In this document: positions 18,327 through 27,762 of the stretch, piece by piece
How positions within the stretch are numbered: the first letter of the stretch is position 1
Layout: the number at the start of each line of letters is the position of its first letter
Assembly: GCF_000526795.1 (NCBI RefSeq)
Contig: NZ_JAGT01000001.1
Location: forward strand, 1,511,001 to 1,575,000
From: Ruminococcus flavefaciens AE3010
GTDB taxonomy: Bacteria > Bacillota > Clostridia > Oscillospirales > Ruminococcaceae
Reading direction: 5' to 3'
DNA: 64,000 bases
Made by a program: the position numbers and the translations under genes
Notes under the pieces: generated by a model
Told to the model about the DNA's origin: nothing
Seen by the model: the letters and a program-made list of their open reading frames with translations, nothing else
Database searches by the model: none

Positions 18327-20861
18327 ATGAAAAAAACTATGGTCATTATTGTTAACGTGTTCATTATGATTGCTATGCTGATCTTTGTGGTTCTGTATTC
18401 CAATACTCAGAGCCAAAACACAGCGCAAAGACAGATAGAACATTTTGAAAATACCACGATCGCGATGGAACGTGTCACTGAGAATTATCTTGAAGGCGAA
18501 CAACGCATCTGCGATGTGTGGGCACGCTATATCAACAGCAGGAACATGACAATTGACGAAGCCGTTTCCTTCATCCGGATCTCTCATGTGCTTCCTAACG
18601 CTTCTGCCCATATTGTGTTTCTTGATTCGCTGTCCGGGCTCTCTTCAAAAGCAAGGCAGGACGCCCCTGACGATTACAGCGTTTCTTATGCGCGGGTGTC
18701 TCTCCTCGAAGATGTGCGCTGGATCTCTGACATCGGAAGCTCCATTAATATCTCCCGTGCATATACGAATCCGGTCAACGGCGAACAATCTCTGGCGTTC
18801 TGCAATCTTATAACCCTTTACGATCCGGATACCGATGTTCCCAAAGACGCCATATTGCTGCGTGTACTGCCAATATCAGAATTGGAGCAGAAATGGATCT
18901 TTCCTCAGGAAGAGTATGAAAATGCAGAGCTTTCCATGATTGATGCGGACGGCAATTATATCATCAAGGATCATTCTTTCAAAAATTCCAATTTCTTTGA
19001 GTTTTACAGGTCTTACAATTCCGGTGATACTGCTGCACAGGAGATATTTGAAAAAATCACTTCTTCAACCGGTTCATTTTCTATGTATAATTCCCGCGGC
19101 GAGAAATGTATCCTCGCTTATACTCCGATCGCTTCAAAAGCGGAATGGGTGCTTCTCAGCTTTATGCCGATGAATGAGCTGAACGTCAACACTGAAAACT
19201 GGATGCTGGTCGGAATTGTTTCAGTCGGTCTTCTGATCCTGTTCGTGTTTGATCTGACAGTTATGCTTTACTTCAATCAGAAACTTCATGCAGCAGCAAG
19301 AGAAGCGGCATTTGCGAACCAAGCAAAGACAGATTTTCTCTCAACGATGTCACATGATATCCGCACGCCGATGAACGCGATCATCGGTCTGACAACGATC
19401 GCAAAAAAGAATCTCGACGATACGGAATCAGTCCGTGAGAATCTGCAAAAGATCACGCTGGCGAGCAATCATTTGCTCACTCTGATCAATGATATCCTTG
19501 ATATTTCCAAGGTCGAGAGCGGAAAACTGATCCTCAGCCCGCAAACCTTCTCTATCGTCGAGGCAGTGGAAAATCTTGTGAACATTTCTCAGCCGATGAT
19601 CAAGGAAAAGAACATCGAGTTTCACTTCCGCATCAGTCGGATGGAAAAAGAATATCTCTACGCCGATCAGCTTCGGCTGAATCAGATATATATCAACATC
19701 CTTTCCAACGCCATCAAATACACAGAACCCGGCGGTCATGTCAGCGTGGATATGCGCGAGGATGAAAGCAAGAAACCCGGATGTGTGCAGCTGACCTATA
19801 TCGTATCCGATTCCGGCATCGGAATGAGTCCGGAGTATATGGCAAATATGTATCAGCCGTTTTCGCGCCAGACAGACAGTCGTGTAAACAGCATTCAAGG
19901 AACCGGACTCGGACTTGCCATCACAAAGCAAATGGTAGATCTTATGAACGGCACGATCAACTGCCAGAGCGAACCCGGAAAAGGAACGACATTTACCGTG
20001 ATACTTGATATTCCAATTGCGGAACGACAAAGAGAAGATATGGTGCTTGAGCCGATGGATGTCCTGATCGTGGATGATGATCCGATACTGCTGGAAACCG
20101 CAGCCGATACGCTTAAATCACTCGGAGTGACTGCCGACTGTGCGGAAAGTGCGTCCAAAGCTCTCGAAATGATTTCGCATCGGCACGAAACTGAACAGGA
20201 TTACAGCATTGTGATACTCGACTGGAAAATGCCTGATATCGACGGCATCGAAATGACGCGCCGCATTCGTTCGACGGTTTCGCCGGACATCCCAATCCTG
20301 TTGATTTCCGCTTATGACAGAACAGATATTGAGGGTGCTGCGAAGAAAGCCGGCGCAAACGCATTCATCAGCAAGCCTCTGTTTCGCTCCACGCTTTACG
20401 ATACAATCAACGATGTTCTCGGCACAGGTGCAAAATCCGCTGAGCCTGAGAATGACTATTCTGATTTGCATGGAATGAACATCCTGATCGCAGAGGATTT
20501 TGATGTCAACTGGGAAGTCATTTCAGCCCTCCTGGAAATGTATGGGATCAATACAGAACGTGCTGAAAACGGACGTATCTGCGTCGAAAAAATCAAATCT
20601 GCAGCAGAAGGAAGTTATGATCTTATCTTTATGGATATACAAATGCCGGAGATGAACGGGCTCGATGCCACTAAAAATATCCGCGCGCTGGATGATCCGT
20701 GGGCATCATCCATTCCTATCATCGCTATGACAGCGGATGCGTTTTCCGAAAACGTCACCGAATGTCTGAACTCCGGTATGAACGGACATATCTCAAAACC
20801 AGTAGACATTAAACTCGTAATCAAAGAGATTCGCAGAATTAAGGAGGAAAAAAAGGTATGA
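18327..20861 (+). CDS. Hybrid sensor histidine kinase with two receiver domains
   Basis: 844 residues, TTTAGGAGCG before the ATG. Membrane segments at about 5-25 and 293-318 enclose an extracellular sensor (Cache-like size). HisKA follows with the phospho-accepting His in 'SHDIRTPMNAI' (about 342), then HATPase ('NILSNAIKYTEPGG', 'GTGLGLAI'). Receiver 1 (about 577-695) has Asp in 'VILDWKMPD'; receiver 2 (about 715-835) has Asp in 'IFMDIQMPEMNG'. Its stop overlaps the start of the sugar-binding lipoprotein gene (ATGA). It probably senses through that lipoprotein and hands phosphate to the HPt protein at 23871. GC content looks higher than in the flanks, which suits acquisition as a block. Confidence 0.95.
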   Translation: MKKTMVIIVNVFIMIAMLIFVVLYSNTQSQNTAQRQIEHFENTTIAMERVTENYLEGEQRICDVWARYINSRNMTIDEAVSFIRISHVLPNASAHIVFLDSLSGLSSKARQDAPDDYSVSYARVSLLEDVRWISDIGSSINISRAYTNPVNGEQSLAFCNLITLYDPDTDVPKDAILLRVLPISELEQKWIFPQEEYENAELSMIDADGNYIIKDHSFKNSNFFEFYRSYNSGDTAAQEIFEKITSSTGSFSMYNSRGEKCILAYTPIASKAEWVLLSFMPMNELNVNTENWMLVGIVSVGLLILFVFDLTVMLYFNQKLHAAAREAAFANQAKTDFLSTMSHDIRTPMNAIIGLTTIAKKNLDDTESVRENLQKITLASNHLLTLINDILDISKVESGKLILSPQTFSIVEAVENLVNISQPMIKEKNIEFHFRISRMEKEYLYADQLRLNQIYINILSNAIKYTEPGGHVSVDMREDESKKPGCVQLTYIVSDSGIGMSPEYMANMYQPFSRQTDSRVNSIQGTGLGLAITKQMVDLMNGTINCQSEPGKGTTFTVILDIPIAERQREDMVLEPMDVLIVDDDPILLETAADTLKSLGVTADCAESASKALEMISHRHETEQDYSIVILDWKMPDIDGIEMTRRIRSTVSPDIPILLISAYDRTDIEGAAKKAGANAFISKPLFRSTLYDTINDVLGTGAKSAEPENDYSDLHGMNILIAEDFDVNWEVISALLEMYGINTERAENGRICVEKIKSAAEGSYDLIFMDIQMPEMNGLDATKNIRALDDPWASSIPIIAMTADAFSENVTECLNSGMNGHISKPVDIKLVIKEIRRIKEEKKV

Positions 20862-22147
20862 AAAAGCTATCCTGCATGATTTCAGCTATAATCATAGCTG
20901 TATCCCTGACGGCATGCGGCAGCAAAACGGATGAAAAATCCGCCGCCGGATTTGCTCCGCATCTCGATACAAATACCAGCTGCAGCATCACAGTAGCGGG
21001 AAGCTATGATAACTTTGAAGCATTGGAAGCGGAGTTTGACCGCTTCAACGAAGTATATCCGAATGTACGACTCAGTTATGTGAAACTGGATGACTATAAC
21101 AATACGATATCGATGGCACTGCAAGGAAATGACCCGCCCAACATTTTCTTCTCCAATGCCGGGATGAAAGGAAACACAAAATACGATCAGATGTTTGCAC
21201 TTGCGGAGGATCTTTCTGACCCTGAGCTGTCGCTGAATCTCGACTGCATTCGCTCCGGTCTGATCAACCATGATAAAGATGACCAAGTGGTGATGATACC
21301 TGTTTTTTCCAGAACTTATGGTATGCTGGTGAACAACGATCTGTTCAAAAAAGAAGGTCTCAGCGTCCCGTCAACATGGACAGAGCTGCTGACGGTGTGC
21401 GAAGCATTCCACAGCAAAGGTTACACCAGTCCCATGATGGGTTACAGTCTCAAGTCCTCCGGCTGTTTTATGAACACGGTCGCTTATCCTGCCTTTGCAG
21501 CCACACTTGCATCGAACCCGGAAGCCCTTGAACTTGCCAATGCATTAGATCCTGCGGCAGGAGAATATATGCGTCCGGCACTGAACACAGTAGAACAGCT
21601 GATACGAAACGGATGTATTGATCTCAATGCGTGTGATGAAATTGAAGACAACTACACCCAGGTGATCCTGCGTTTTTTTGAAGGCGATGTACCGATGATG
21701 ATCTGTACCGGGGATACTGTATCCGGCACGAAGAAACGAGAAAGCCAGTCGAAAGCGTTCACCAATGAGCCTTTTGAATATACATTTTCGCCGATACCTT
21801 TGACAGATGATGGCGGATACTTTATTGACAGTCCATCCATCGAGTTCTCTGTCAACAAGAACTGTGATCATCCGGATATGACAAATGAATTTATGAGATT
21901 TCTGATCACAAAAGAAGAGCTGAATAATATGGCATCCCTGAAGCGTCTGATGACGCCTGCCACGGATCTGTCCTTTGATTCGGTTTACGCTCCTTTCGGC
22001 CAGGTACCATCCGATCGCATTATTTCACCGGAAATGCTCGGGATCACGGATCCGCTCACGGTCCAGATGCGTGTCGCGTCATTTCAGGTCGGAAAAGGCG
22101 AGCTTACTATAGATGAAGCCGCCGCAATGTATGGAAGTTTTGAATAG
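20858..22147 (+). CDS. ABC-type (sugar) substrate-binding lipoprotein, probable sensor partner
   Basis: 429 residues with lipobox 'LTACGS' (Cys about 20). The mature part has the family-1 extracellular solute-binding layout ('FDRFNEVYPNVRLSYVKLDD', 'KKEGLSVPSTWTELL', 'AFTNEPFEYTFSPIPLTDDG'). No permease or ATPase gene lies nearby. It is embedded between a kinase and a response regulator and overlaps the kinase stop by 4 bases, so signalling rather than uptake is the better inference. The ligand is likely an oligosaccharide but is unknown. Confidence 0.9.
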   Translation: MKKLSCMISAIIIAVSLTACGSKTDEKSAAGFAPHLDTNTSCSITVAGSYDNFEALEAEFDRFNEVYPNVRLSYVKLDDYNNTISMALQGNDPPNIFFSNAGMKGNTKYDQMFALAEDLSDPELSLNLDCIRSGLINHDKDDQVVMIPVFSRTYGMLVNNDLFKKEGLSVPSTWTELLTVCEAFHSKGYTSPMMGYSLKSSGCFMNTVAYPAFAATLASNPEALELANALDPAAGEYMRPALNTVEQLIRNGCIDLNACDEIEDNYTQVILRFFEGDVPMMICTGDTVSGTKKRESQSKAFTNEPFEYTFSPIPLTDDGGYFIDSPSIEFSVNKNCDHPDMTNEFMRFLITKEELNNMASLKRLMTPATDLSFDSVYAPFGQVPSDRIISPEMLGITDPLTVQMRVASFQVGKGELTIDEAAAMYGSFE

Positions 22148-22161
22148 GAAGGAGCATAGTT

Positions 22162-23877
22162 ATGAATGCTAAAAATGCTTTCAGTATATCTGAAGAAAGA
22201 AGACGTATTTTACTTGTTGAGGACGATTATGTAAATCAGGAAACGCTGAAGGCGACGCTTGGTGATGTTTATGAAATCGTAATCGCTGAAACCGGAGAGG
22301 AAGCGCTGGAAACCATTCAAGATCAGTATGAAACGCTCAGTATCATTCTGCTCGATCTCAATCTTCCCGGCATTCAGGGTATCGATGTCCTTAGCAGGAT
22401 AAAAAAAGATCCCCAATATTCCCGTCTTCCCGTCATTGTGATGACATCGGACAACGAGGCGGAGGTTGAATGTCTGAAACTTGGAGCAATAGATTTTATA
22501 CCGAAGCCATATCCTGCTTCTAAAGTGATCCTTGCCCGCATACTTCGAACAATAGAGCTGTCTGAGGATCGGGAGACCATCCGCCTGACAGAAAGAGATC
22601 AGCTGACGGGACTTTATAACAAGGAATTTTTCTACCATTATGCCGCACAATTAGACCTGTATCATAAAGACACGCCGACGGATGCAATCGTGTTTGACGT
22701 CAATCATTTTCATACATACAACGACCGTTACGGAAAAGCCAGCGGAGACGAGCTTCTGATAAAAATCGCAAACAATGCAATGTCATATCTGGATGAGATT
22801 GGCGGCATCGTTTGCCGAAGCGTAGCAGATACCTTTATGATGTACTGCATACACACAGACAATTACGAAGAACTGCTCGCACGTCTGTCTGCCTGTCTCG
22901 ACGAGGACAGTATAAGCGGAAACCGTGTGCGTCTCAGAATGGGCGTTTACGTCAATGCTGATAAAAATGTTGACATAGAACGCAGATTTGACCGCGCAAA
23001 AATGGCGGCAGATACCGCCCGTGATCATCTGAATGCTCCGATCGGCTTCTTTGATCATTCAATGCGTGAAGCTGAGATCCTTGAAGAACAGCTGATCGAC
23101 GGTTTTCACACAGCACTCCGTGAAAAGCAGTTTGTCGTATACTATCAGCCAAAATTCGATGTAAAACAGGACGTTCCGGTTTTAAGCAGCGCGGAAGCAC
23201 TGGTACGCTGGAAACATCCGACGCTTGGACTGGTTAGTCCCGGTGTGTTTATTCCTCTGTTTGAGAAAAACGGACTGATCCAGGAGCTTGATAACTACGT
23301 CTGGTCGCAGGTCGCATCACAGATCAAAGACTGGAAGGAAAACTTGAATATTACCCTGCCTGTCTCGGTAAACGTATCCCGTATCAATCTGTACGACCCG
23401 AAACTGACAGACAAGCTCCTGAATATCACTGAAATGAACGGACTGACCACTGAAAACCTTTTACTTGAAATTACCGAATCGGCATATACGGAAAAAACCG
23501 ATCAAATCATTACAACAGTCAAAAATCTGCGAAAGCTTGGTTTTTACATCGAAATGGATGATTTTGGCTGCGGTTATTCTTCTTTGAGTATGCTGATCGA
23601 TATGCCGATAGATGCTCTTAAGCTGGATATACAGTTCATACGCAGTGCATTCAAAGAGCAGAAGGATACCAGACTCCTCGAAACAATGATCGGGCTTGCA
23701 AAATCCTTTGAAGTACCGACGATCGCCGAGGGCGTGGAAACAGCTGAGCAGTATGCCGAGCTGAAAGCTATGGGCTGCAATATTATCCAGGGCTATTATT
23801 TCTCCCGTCCGCTTCCAAAAGAAGAATTTGAAAAATTGATCATCAATGAACTGAAAAAGGAGGAACACGTATGCTAA
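22162..23877 (+). CDS. Response regulator with degenerate GGDEF and intact EAL domain
   Basis: 571 residues, AGGAAGGAG before the ATG. Receiver domain (about 10-130) with Asp in 'IILLDLNLPG'. A GGDEF-like domain (about 145-300) has 'RDQLTGLYNKEFF' but 'RSVADTFMM' where GGDEF should be, so it should not make c-di-GMP. The EAL domain (about 315-565) keeps 'AEALVRWKHP', 'LLEITESAY', 'MDDFGCGYSSLSML' and 'AEGVETAEQ', all catalytic residues expected of an active phosphodiesterase. Likely output of the relay: phosphorylation-controlled c-di-GMP hydrolysis. Confidence 0.93.
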   Translation: MNAKNAFSISEERRRILLVEDDYVNQETLKATLGDVYEIVIAETGEEALETIQDQYETLSIILLDLNLPGIQGIDVLSRIKKDPQYSRLPVIVMTSDNEAEVECLKLGAIDFIPKPYPASKVILARILRTIELSEDRETIRLTERDQLTGLYNKEFFYHYAAQLDLYHKDTPTDAIVFDVNHFHTYNDRYGKASGDELLIKIANNAMSYLDEIGGIVCRSVADTFMMYCIHTDNYEELLARLSACLDEDSISGNRVRLRMGVYVNADKNVDIERRFDRAKMAADTARDHLNAPIGFFDHSMREAEILEEQLIDGFHTALREKQFVVYYQPKFDVKQDVPVLSSAEALVRWKHPTLGLVSPGVFIPLFEKNGLIQELDNYVWSQVASQIKDWKENLNITLPVSVNVSRINLYDPKLTDKLLNITEMNGLTTENLLLEITESAYTEKTDQIITTVKNLRKLGFYIEMDDFGCGYSSLSMLIDMPIDALKLDIQFIRSAFKEQKDTRLLETMIGLAKSFEVPTIAEGVETAEQYAELKAMGCNIIQGYYFSRPLPKEEFEKLIINELKKEEHVC

Positions 23878-24230
23878 CTGTTGAAAGACTTCAGGAATAT
23901 GGCGCGGATACGAAAACAGGTCTGTCGCGCTGCGCCGGTAACGAAGCTCTGTATCTTCGTCTCGTGGGTATAATCGTTCAGGAGCTTTCCTCAGATGCAC
24001 TCGGAGAAGCGCTTGAAGCTGGTGATTTCGACAAAGCCTACTATATTGCGCATAAACTGAAAGGAGGCGTGAATAATTTGGCGCTCACGCCGATTGCCGA
24101 GCCGTTGTGTGAGCTGACTGAATTGCTTCGGAATAAAACGCCAGGAGATTATAAGACACTTTACGTCAAGATTACCTGCAAAACAAATGAGCTTAGTATT
24201 ATGATAGATCCAAAACTTATAAAAAAATGA
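23871..24230 (+). CDS. HPt (histidine phosphotransfer) protein
   Basis: 119 residues; overlaps the previous gene by 7 bases, with AAAGGAGG inside its end. The phospho-accepting His is in 'YYIAHKLKGGVNNLAL', with the flanking helices typical of HPt domains. It should shuttle phosphate from the kinase receivers to the REC-EAL protein. Last gene of the operon, followed by a strong terminator. Confidence 0.9.
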   Translation: MLTVERLQEYGADTKTGLSRCAGNEALYLRLVGIIVQELSSDALGEALEAGDFDKAYYIAHKLKGGVNNLALTPIAEPLCELTELLRNKTPGDYKTLYVKITCKTNELSIMIDPKLIKK

Positions 24231-24278
24231 TATCGAGAGTCCCCGTGAGGGTAATGTCATTAAGCTAAGGAAAAGTAA

Positions 24279-24320
24279 AATAATCACAGGAATCAAAAAG
24301 AACCTGTGATTATTTTTTTA
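24279..24320 (+). terminator. Rho-independent terminator of the phosphorelay operon
   Basis: Twelve-bp perfect stem aataatcacagg/cctgtgattatt followed by seven Ts. Confidence 0.9.
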
Positions 24321-24415
24321 TGTATAATGTAAATTTTTGCAAAAAGGTATTGACAAATAGCCAAAAATGTGAGGCGCAGCTAATCAGATATACACATCTG
24401 ATTGGAGGTTTTACC

Positions 24416-24890
24416 GTGCAAAAATACTGTAATATCGTCAAAAACAAGCTTAATACTCTTATCAGCAACATGGAGAAAAATAACTCTGATTTCGTAGTTG
24501 ATCCTAAGAGAGATTTTGTTCGTAAAAGTGAGCTGTCTTTCTCAAAAACATTGAGATTCATTCTCGGAATGGGCAGCCAGACACTTGGCAAGGAGCTTGT
24601 AGAATTCTATGATTATGATTCAAAAATGGTATCTGTGTCTGCTATCGTTCAGAGAAGAGCTAAAATACTTCCTGCTGCTTTTCAGTATCTGTTCCATAAA
24701 TTCAATGAAGCATTTTCTCAGAACAGTTTCTTTCACGGCTACAGGCTTTATGCTGTGGACGGTTCTGATATACATATTCCTACTGATCCTGATGATAAGG
24801 ATACTTTTTATCGTGCAAATAATGATGTAAAAGGCTATAACCTCATGCATCTGAATGCTTTGTATTCCCTTCAACTACAGACTATCATAA
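24416..24890 (+). mobile_element. IS4-family transposase, 3' truncated
   Basis: GTG start with GGAGG seven bases upstream. About 155 codons match the N-terminal part of an IS4/IS231-like DDE transposase: 'SFSKTLRFILGMGSQTLGKE', then the first catalytic Asp in 'YRLYAVDGSDIHIPTD' and 'DVKGYNLMHLNALY'. After that the similarity stops near 24875 and unrelated codons run to a stop at 24974. The remaining DDE residues and the right inverted repeat are missing, so it cannot transpose. Confidence 0.82.
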
Positions 24891-24972
24891 TTCTTCGATT
24901 ATGTCAATCTTTTTTCAGGCAGATCTCGGATCTGTCTTTTCGTCATGCATTTTTTGCGAATGTAATATCTAC

Positions 24973-25191
24973 TTAATCATCTGTGGTCTGATACGTAACG
25001 TCGTTAACTCTCAAAACGATGTTTCCATCTCTTTTGAGCCTAAAATTTAACCTACAGTTATTAAGCTGTTTAACCTGCTGAAGAAGTTCTCTAACCTTGT
25101 CGAGAGAAACAGTTTGGCTGTATTCGGCACATACATCATCGTCGATAGTTGTTGAAGCAGAAACATCTCTCTTCCTTAAAAGCAACATCAT
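24973..25191 (-). CDS. Small hypothetical protein, 72 aa
   Basis: Start chosen at the first of two adjacent ATGs (25191), with TTGGAGGAAC seven bases before it; the longer frame lacks such a site. After the basic start 'MMLLLRKRDVSAST' comes an acidic segment and 'LDKVRELLQQVKQLNNCRLN', then 'GNIVLRVNDVTYQTTDD'. No membrane segment. Not recognised. It lies convergent to the truncated transposase and its stop touches the end of that frame. Confidence 0.55.
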   Translation of the reverse strand: MMLLLRKRDVSASTTIDDDVCAEYSQTVSLDKVRELLQQVKQLNNCRLNFRLKRDGNIVLRVNDVTYQTTDD

Positions 25192-25369
25192 AAATAGTTC
25201 CTCCAATAATATAATATACAAGCACACCTTTATATCCAGGTTAGATATTTGAACGTGAAATTGCAAGTCCAAAGTTTAAGCTTGTAATATTCTTCGCTCT
25301 TAATATGCTCTGCTAATATATAAGGTTTGTTTGTACATTTTCTTATTGTTGAAAACTTTTTCTTATGTT

Positions 25370-25470
25370 GAAAACTTTTTTCAATACAAGGCAATCCTTG
25401 AATTTATATGTATAGTATGAAAGAATATATGAAACATCAACGGCATTAATATCACCGTGACTTATTCTTT
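25370..25470 (-). pseudogene. Dockerin repeat fragment
   Basis: Encodes 'HGDINAVDVSYILSYYTY', the second half of a type-I dockerin calcium loop and helix. It has no start, no partner repeat and no catalytic module. It lies directly behind the ABC permease stop. Confidence 0.7.
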
Positions 25471-26166
25471 TTCCGCCCCTTCTAATGCATTCATCATCGC
25501 CTGATTCGGCATAACGAACTTGTCGCCCTTTTTCCACCAGTATTTTTCAATTGCAATTGTAGCAATAACAGCAAGAACATAGCCACTTAGATGGATTATT
25601 ACTGATGTTATCAGGGGAAGACCCAGCATTGCCTGCAATACAGCTTGTAATCGCGATGCTATCTTTAATATAATCGGGAACAACATAAAAGCCACATATG
25701 AGATTATTTGAATCAATGCTATAAACGGTACATCTTTTTTGCCATGGGATCCGCAAATAATAATCAACAGTACACTGCTTACCGTGTTAAATACCAGCAA
25801 ATCAGCGAGTCCTACCGTCCCAAGATTGATATATGCTGACACCGCTAGCACTGCGTTATATAATACATTCAGGACTATGGCAACGAAAACCGGGCCGAAT
25901 ACAAATAGTTCCTTTGCACAATTACATGAACTGTAAAACTTGTTCTGCTTTATCTTTGTATTTGCATAGATGACCATGCAGACTATTCCGACATTTCCCA
26001 TCTGAATCGCTTCCAGCATAGATATGTAGTCCTTGCTTCCGACAGCGTCGGGGGCAACAATAAAAGCTATCGACATTCCGATCATCATAAACAACCCGAA
26101 GCCGATGATAAATGGGTTTGCTGCTGCTTTTATGTATAGCTTTAATGCGCTTGAGATCTTGCTCAT
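25462..26166 (-). CDS. ABC-2 type permease subunit
   Basis: 234 residues from the ATG at 26166, which has AAAAGGAGA upstream; a start nine codons earlier lacks a site. Six hydrophobic segments (about 18-40, 55-75, 98-120, 128-148, 155-178, 195-215). No enzymatic motif. Last gene of the GntR/ABC operon, 17 bases after the other permease, with which it probably forms a heteromeric pore driven by the ATPase at 26863. Confidence 0.8.
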   Translation of the reverse strand: MSKISSALKLYIKAAANPFIIGFGLFMMIGMSIAFIVAPDAVGSKDYISMLEAIQMGNVGIVCMVIYANTKIKQNKFYSSCNCAKELFVFGPVFVAIVLNVLYNAVLAVSAYINLGTVGLADLLVFNTVSSVLLIIICGSHGKKDVPFIALIQIISYVAFMLFPIILKIASRLQAVLQAMLGLPLITSVIIHLSGYVLAVIATIAIEKYWWKKGDKFVMPNQAMMNALEGAEKE

Positions 26167-26183
26167 TTCCAAATCTCCTTTTT

Positions 26184-26873
26184 TTATTTCCAATGATTTT
26201 TTTTGTAGTCGTTGAGCATAATTTTCTGAGAAATGATTATAAGCAGAATTGATACCGCTGCCACTGCAAGTGCTATGCCGATATTTCCGTCAAAAACGCT
26301 TGTCAATATCACGCCGAACAGTCCTGCCGCAAAAACAACGAACGGTGACAGAAATCCCCTAACAGCAGGATTTTTGATGAGCCCCATGAAATTCACAAGT
26401 ACGACACTGATCAGAAGAAATGCACCGATATATACAACATCACCGATTCCGTTTGTGAGTTTGATGATTCCAAAAATATCTGTCAGTGCGCCGAAGATCA
26501 TGACAGAGATGAGTGCTGAGATACGGACTATGAGAGAAGCATTCTTCATTTTACGGTACGTATCAAAACCGCCGTTGACTGAACGAAAATACTTTCCACC
26601 GGGATTATGTTTGTCATAATTCATCAGTCCTGTTATCATAAGCATGATACCAGCATCTATCGTAAGAAATATGTTTACGACAGCTGTTCCACTCAATTCC
26701 TGAATTGCATCTGAAGCATTGTGCTTGGAAATCCATGACGTCAGAAAGATAAACAGAAGACTTGCAAGATAACTCAGTATGCCAATCAGACTCAATATCA
26801 GAGTTGCCTTTCCCATACTGTTTCCAGTGTAGAGTTTATATGCCTGAGAGCGCGTCAGCAAATTACTTTTCAT
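26184..26873 (-). CDS. ABC-2 type permease subunit
   Basis: 229 residues. The ATG at 26873 lies inside the last codons of the ATPase gene (11-base overlap) and GGAAG precedes it; the much longer open frame upstream is the shadow of the ATPase. Six membrane segments are visible, starting with 'ATLILSLIGILSYLASLLFI'. Paired with the following permease. Confidence 0.8.
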   Translation of the reverse strand: MKSNLLTRSQAYKLYTGNSMGKATLILSLIGILSYLASLLFIFLTSWISKHNASDAIQELSGTAVVNIFLTIDAGIMLMITGLMNYDKHNPGGKYFRSVNGGFDTYRKMKNASLIVRISALISVMIFGALTDIFGIIKLTNGIGDVVYIGAFLLISVVLVNFMGLIKNPAVRGFLSPFVVFAAGLFGVILTSVFDGNIGIALAVAAVSILLIIISQKIMLNDYKKNHWK

Positions 26874-27750
26874 CTTCCTCCGCCTTTCTGAGGATACCAA
26901 CACTGAGCTGCTGCAATGTGGGTGTTTCGATTGCAGTATCGTATGCCATGAGCATTTTTGCATTTTCTGCAAGCGCGATTCCCTCAAAGCCTGTCCGTCC
27001 GCCTGAGAAGGATAGCATGAAAGGCTTTGCTTTATCTGCATTTTCGGCATCACCATGAATGAGAATGTATTTCTGCTTCAAATCTTCAACAAAGCCCTGC
27101 TCAATGACTTTTCCGTTTGACATGAAGATCGCATAATCTGTTGCAAACTCCATATCGGCGATATTATGCGTCGAGAACAGAATGGAGCGTTCGCCGTCCC
27201 TCTCATTCAGATATTCCCTGAACAGGTCACAGAGCAAATCACGTGCAAGCGGATCAAGCGATGATGCAGGCTCATCCAGCACAAGCAGTTCTGTATTTCT
27301 TGCAAGTATCGCAGCAAGATAGGTTCGCATTTTATTGCCGTCAGAAAGCTTCATGAGCTTTTTCTGCTTCTTGTCTGTCGGGTCACCAAGCTTAAAGCGC
27401 TTGCATAGTTCCGTAAAGCGTTGCCTGTTAAAATTGTCAAAACCAAGTTCCATGGAATCTGCGATTTTTTTTAATGTCCAGTCAAGCGGGAAGAAGTTTG
27501 CCGAGGAGCAGTACCCGATCCGGTTACGAAGTTTATCGTCGTCTATATTGGTCATATCCCCGAAATAGACAGCTTCACCGCCTGCTTTGCTCGTTACACC
27601 GCAGAGAATATCAATCAGTGTAGTCTTGCCTGCGCCGTTCGCACCGATCAGTGCTGTTGCAAATCCGCATGGGATCTCAGCGTGAACCTCGCCAAGTGTA
27701 AAATCCTTGTATTGTTTTGTAATGCCATTTATCTCAACCACGTTATTCAT
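26863..27750 (-). CDS. ABC transporter ATP-binding protein
   Basis: 295 residues, AAGGAG before the ATG. Walker A 'GANGAGKTTLID', Q-loop region 'IGYCSSANFF', a degenerate signature 'LSDGNKMRT' in place of LSGGQ, Walker B 'LLVLDEPASSLD', and the switch His in 'FSTHNIADM'. A YtrB/BcrA-like exporter ATPase by context: GntR regulator upstream, two ABC-2 permeases downstream. Such YtrA-type operons often respond to cell-envelope antibiotics; the substrate here is unknown. Confidence 0.92.
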   Translation of the reverse strand: MNNVVEINGITKQYKDFTLGEVHAEIPCGFATALIGANGAGKTTLIDILCGVTSKAGGEAVYFGDMTNIDDDKLRNRIGYCSSANFFPLDWTLKKIADSMELGFDNFNRQRFTELCKRFKLGDPTDKKQKKLMKLSDGNKMRTYLAAILARNTELLVLDEPASSLDPLARDLLCDLFREYLNERDGERSILFSTHNIADMEFATDYAIFMSNGKVIEQGFVEDLKQKYILIHGDAENADKAKPFMLSFSGGRTGFEGIALAENAKMLMAYDTAIETPTLQQLSVGILRKAEEDEK

Positions 27751-27762
27751 ATCTAATGCTCC

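Noticed and set aside
19428..20471. Several minus-strand frames of 80-200 codons across the kinase gene
   Set aside because: They overlap conserved kinase and receiver motifs on the plus strand and lack starts with binding sites.
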